A DNA stretch of 64,000 nt from the NCBI GenBank assembly GCA_963693315.1, contig OY856187.1, forward strand, positions 379,849,306-379,913,305, given 5' to 3'. The number at the start of each line of letters is the position of its first letter. The first letter of the stretch is position 1. The position numbers and the translations under genes are program-made. The notes under the pieces are model-generated. The model was not told the DNA's origin. It saw only the letters and a list, made by a program, of their open reading frames with translations, and searched no databases. This DNA comes from Diogma glabrata. Its lineage: Eukaryota; Arthropoda; Insecta; Diptera; Cylindrotomidae. Of this stretch, positions 60,700-64,000 are shown in pieces.

Positions 60700-61215
60700 A
60701 GTCCCCTAGGTCATTCGTGACTAGCAAGCGAAGTGACTAGCCCCCCCCTTCTCCCCAACACCCCCAAAACTCAAAATTAACCCCTTTTTCACCCTCCATT
60801 TTTAAAAAGATTGCAAAATATAGTAAAAGTGCAAATTAAGGACTGAAAATGCCCCCCCCCCAGTAGGTATTAGGGGTCGCTGGTCACGAATCTGCCATTA
60901 GTTTTCCGATAAATCCACATGGGGAGCGGGAAATCGGAATATTTGGTTAATTTTCCGACTTTTTACTGCTTCTTTTACCGTTGTCGAATTGAGCTCGAAC
61001 CTGAAGTTGAATAATGATGTTTCTAATGTAAAGACGTCAAAATCCAGGAAAATTTTGGAAAACTTTGAAAAATCTGGTATAGGAGAATTTCAAATTTCGA
61101 CGAAATGAGCATGATGCAGGCCATTATATAGGTTTTTCAGGTCGCTGATCATGAATCTGCTATCAATTTCTCAAAAAATCAATTTAAAAAGTGGAAAATC
61201 AGAAAATTTTGTTTA
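60700..61215. repeat. Diverged direct repeats of about 266 bp downstream of the nuclease-like pseudogene
   Basis: GGTCGCTGGTCACGAATCTG (60875) recurs as GGTCGCTGATCATGAATCTG (61141), with similar sequence after each. A C-run block (60741-60775 and 60851-60862) lies in front. It may be the terminal region of the element carrying the pseudogene. Confidence 0.5.
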
Positions 61216-61391
61216 TTTACATATTCATTTTATTTTTTTGTCTTTACTGATAATAACGTGCTCCAAATTGCCATCCAGCGTCATGTACAATTTAAACGAA
61301 AAGAATTTATGAAAAAAGGCAGAAAATTGTAAAAAATCTAGTGTGAAAAATTTTTTAAGTTGAAAATATAAAAAAATATAACAATATTATT

Positions 61392-63567
61392 TTAATAGTA
61401 TTCATCATCTGAATCATATGCATTTTCGAGTACAATTTCACAGGGTTGAGTGATTGGTGCATTCTCGTCATCATTTTCTTTTTGGATTTGAGTATTCTCT
61501 AGCTCGAATATTGGTTCTGTATCATTATCATTCAGTATGTCGCTTTGTTCGATGTTAGTACAATTAACAACCTTACAAAATGAACAACTGGATCTGCAGA
61601 ACATAATATTTTTGCGACATCCGCAAGCTCTTCCACATCCACTCTAACATGAACAAACAATAACGTTCAATACTTTTTCTGGAGCAGGTTAGTTGGTCAT
61701 TCTCACAGGAGTCAGTTCGCCAGTAACATTCTTCCAACCCCATTTCGTGGGATCGAGGGCCGGTTGGGTTTGAGCAAAAAATCCGATCCACGATTGGACT
61801 TGAAAATAGACGCGTTTCAAATGTTGTTTGAGTGCGTCTACAGTTGTTGGTGGTAACGTTGCAAGATTAACGGTTGCCTTTTATTTTGGATTTAACTTGA
61901 CTTGATGTTTTCTGGTTGAAGAGGTCATATCTATATTTGTTGAGTTGTTGACTTGGACTCAACTCTGCATCAGCTCTTGTTGGTTTGTATTTATACAAAG
62001 CCAACGAGTAATTTATTCCTGCATCCAAAATTTCATCTACATTTGAAATTAGCTGTTTGAACAGAGAGCCAAATTCGCACAATTGCTCACCAGCCAAGTT
62101 GTTTTCGTTGAGTAAATCGAAAAATAACTTTTTTCCTTTTTTGAAAAAGGCTGAAGTTGTATCACAACCTGTGAAGGGATGTGCAAATAATACATGCGGT
62201 TTGACACTTGCAAACTTGCCGTCCAAACTTCGAGTCGAAAAAATTTGTTGCGGCTCTGTTCCACTGCTGCTTTGCGGCTTCAGCAAATAAATTTCTTGAC
62301 TATGCCAGAAATCATTTTGGTCGTCATTGACAGCTCAAGTTAAAGCAGTCAAAATTACCAAAACGTCAATATCTTCGGACACCACAACCACTGATTTATC
62401 GCTGTCATAATTGCTGCGTATAGCTTCTGCAGCAATCGTTCGATCTGCATCGCCAGAACATTCTATGGATGTGAAACTATTGCTTTATAGCGTATTATGT
62501 AACAAATTGATGAATTTTTTCTTGTTGTTGGTATTTGACAAAAATTTGGTTTTTTCGACTGTGATAGTTGTGGTCTCGTTGAAATTATATTCGGCAGACA
62601 TAAATTTTCTTGATCTGCGCTTTCTTTCAGATGATTTGGTTGTGATGTCATCGTAACCATCGAAAACCACCGTTACATTTTTTCCACAATGACTAGTTAG
62701 GTACTTTATGTAAGAATCTGTTATTGACGAAAATTTGTCACCAGTTTTCCATGGAATTTTTTGCAATAGCATTCCTCCATCTACTACAAAGTACGAATTT
62801 TCTCGCCTTAGATCAGCATCTAGTTGCACGAAGACAGATCTGTACAGACTGTACAGATCAGATTTAACATTTTTTCGCATGCCAAACTTGTCGAACAGAG
62901 ATAATGGGAATGGAGCCAACTCGTAAAAAAATAAATCTACGAATTCTCCAATCAGCTGAGATGTCATGTACATTGCGCATGCTCGTTGAGAAATCAAATC
63001 AGTACTTACATGTACTGTATCGTTGTCAATGGTGACAGTTTTGTTTGTCTGATCCAGTGTGACAACTGTGTCGATTTTTTTTAAAGTTATCTCCTTGAAA
63101 TTCTGACTTTCGATTCGAAGTAAAGTTGCTAATCCCTTTTCAAAAGCATTAAAACAATCGATTTTCTCATCGGCCATCAAACCAGTCGATAATGAAACAA
63201 GTCCAGATGAAACATTAGAAAAACGATTGTGGTAGTGCAAAAATTGACTCAACTTTTTAATGGCAGCAGAGTCAATTGTTTTGCGTGAATCGTGTGAATC
63301 TTTGTGTTGAAATGATTTTTCAAATGATGTGTTGGTGTATTTTTCCATATAGTCAATTATGTCTTTTGTGTGAAGAATTCCTTTTAGCCATGTGTGGACT
63401 ACACTTTTGGTTGCTCCACGACGGATTGGCCCGCCTTCAATACTCATGGACTTCATTAATGTCTGTTCAAGCGTCTGGTCGAAAAATATTTCACCCCAAA
63501 ATTTAGCGGTACGACGAATGGTCCAAAATCCTTCTGTTGTAAATTTCTTGTACTCATCTTCATTCAT
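61392..63567 (-). pseudogene. Transposon-associated protein with XPG/PIN-like nuclease core and Cys-rich C-terminus, broken
   Basis: The minus strand starts at 63567 (MNEDEYKKFTTEG). Blocks follow in order: N-terminal block (IRRTAKFWGEIFFDQTLEQT, LMKSMSIEGG); YELAPFPLSLFDKFGMRK; a nuclease-like core with YFVVDGGMLLQKIPW, VTVVFDGYDD, CSGDADRTIAAEAI, VVVVSEDIDVLVIL, and HPFTGCDTTSAFFKKGKKLF; then RVYFQVQSWIGFF with a WGW; and a Cys-rich tail (GCGRACGCRKNIMFC, CSFC) ending in an acidic stretch. The spaced acidic residues (VDGG, FDGY, GDAD, SEDID) resemble XPG-I/PIN folds. Lesions are stops at about 62487 (TAA) and 62337 (TGA), a frameshift near 61870, and two further stops near 61690 and 61640. 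The family is widespread and uncharacterised in animals as I remember it. Academ-type transposons are recalled to carry an XPG-like domain, so a link is possible but unproven. Confidence 0.7.
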
Positions 63568-64000
63568 GATTTGTTACGTATTTCTACGTAATCTCTTTCT
63601 GAGTTCGATCACTGATTAGGAAGCACAAACACCAGGTTTTATTAAGTCTTCAACACCTTGATTGTTCCACAACAACAGGAAACAATACAGCAAACAATAT
63701 TCCTAACTAGAATATTCTTTCAACAGCTTCAGAAATTTATTGTAGAAATTTCCAGTAATACAATGTTTAAAATAATACACAAATTATTTCTACTTAATAA
63801 CACTTTAAACTTTATTCGCAAAAACTAATTTTAAATATCACTTTTATAATTATAACTTCACTATCGCAGGTTTAAAATAACACTAATTCTTAATCTACAA
63901 GAGAAAATCGCTTTTATACAATTCTGCTTAAGTTCTAGAAAATTCGAGGTATATTTTTTGAAATCTTGAGAAAATAGTAGAATATTCTATTAATTTACGT
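63568..64000. other. Upstream of the nuclease-like pseudogene; nothing further recognised
   Basis: The 5' side of the gene, possibly carrying an upstream exon or an element end beyond the window. No motif seen. Confidence 0.4.

Overview
The window is a eukaryotic, strongly AT-rich, repeat-packed stretch. Poly(A)-tailed non-LTR retrotransposons, several kinds of terminal-inverted-repeat DNA transposons, microsatellites and a few candidate introns point to an arthropod, most likely an insect. I see no intact host gene, no rRNA or tRNA, and no prokaryotic features. Nearly everything recognisable is mobile-element sequence at different stages of decay, often nested.

Layout. 1-3348: plus-strand LINE whose EN-RT frame is broken by one stop. 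3349-4770: AT-rich dispersed repeat X. 6432-24710: a roughly 1.3 kb segment present twice in direct orientation and split by many insertions. Copy 1 carries a minus-strand LINE (7431-11550, intact ORF1, decayed ORF2, TAATG junction) and a 1.8 kb insert with a 138-bp-arm hairpin and a Harbinger-like MITE. A DNA transposon (element A, 13675-17603, about 600 bp inverted repeats, decayed DDE-type transposase) lies between the copies. Copy 2 carries a CACTG-ended element (17934-23691) that itself holds an RTE-type LINE 5' fragment and another MITE. 24711-27000: another decayed minus-strand LINE.

29206-44829: two inverted arms (2.9 and 3.6 kb), built of about 630 bp tandem units, enclose a 9.1 kb centre. 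The centre holds LINE fragments of at least three families, a 1.2 kb hAT element with an 8-bp target duplication, and two candidate spliced exons. 45237-46645: minisatellite with a 124-bp two-monomer higher-order unit. 47612-47761: long TA microsatellite. 48247-51115: element B, an internally deleted copy of element A in the opposite orientation. 51244-52560: second copy of repeat X. 57581-59399: 1.8 kb inverted-repeat element whose core is AAT-type microsatellite. 61392-63567: minus-strand pseudogene of a widespread, apparently transposon-associated protein family with an XPG/PIN-like nuclease core.

The genes do not form a host pathway. The value of the window is archaeological: several insertions can be compared with matching empty sites, an autonomous-type transposon sits near its deletion derivative, and a 15.6 kb inverted-repeat structure is not explained by any family I can name. 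All family calls are from reading the sequence and motif memory; no database search was possible.
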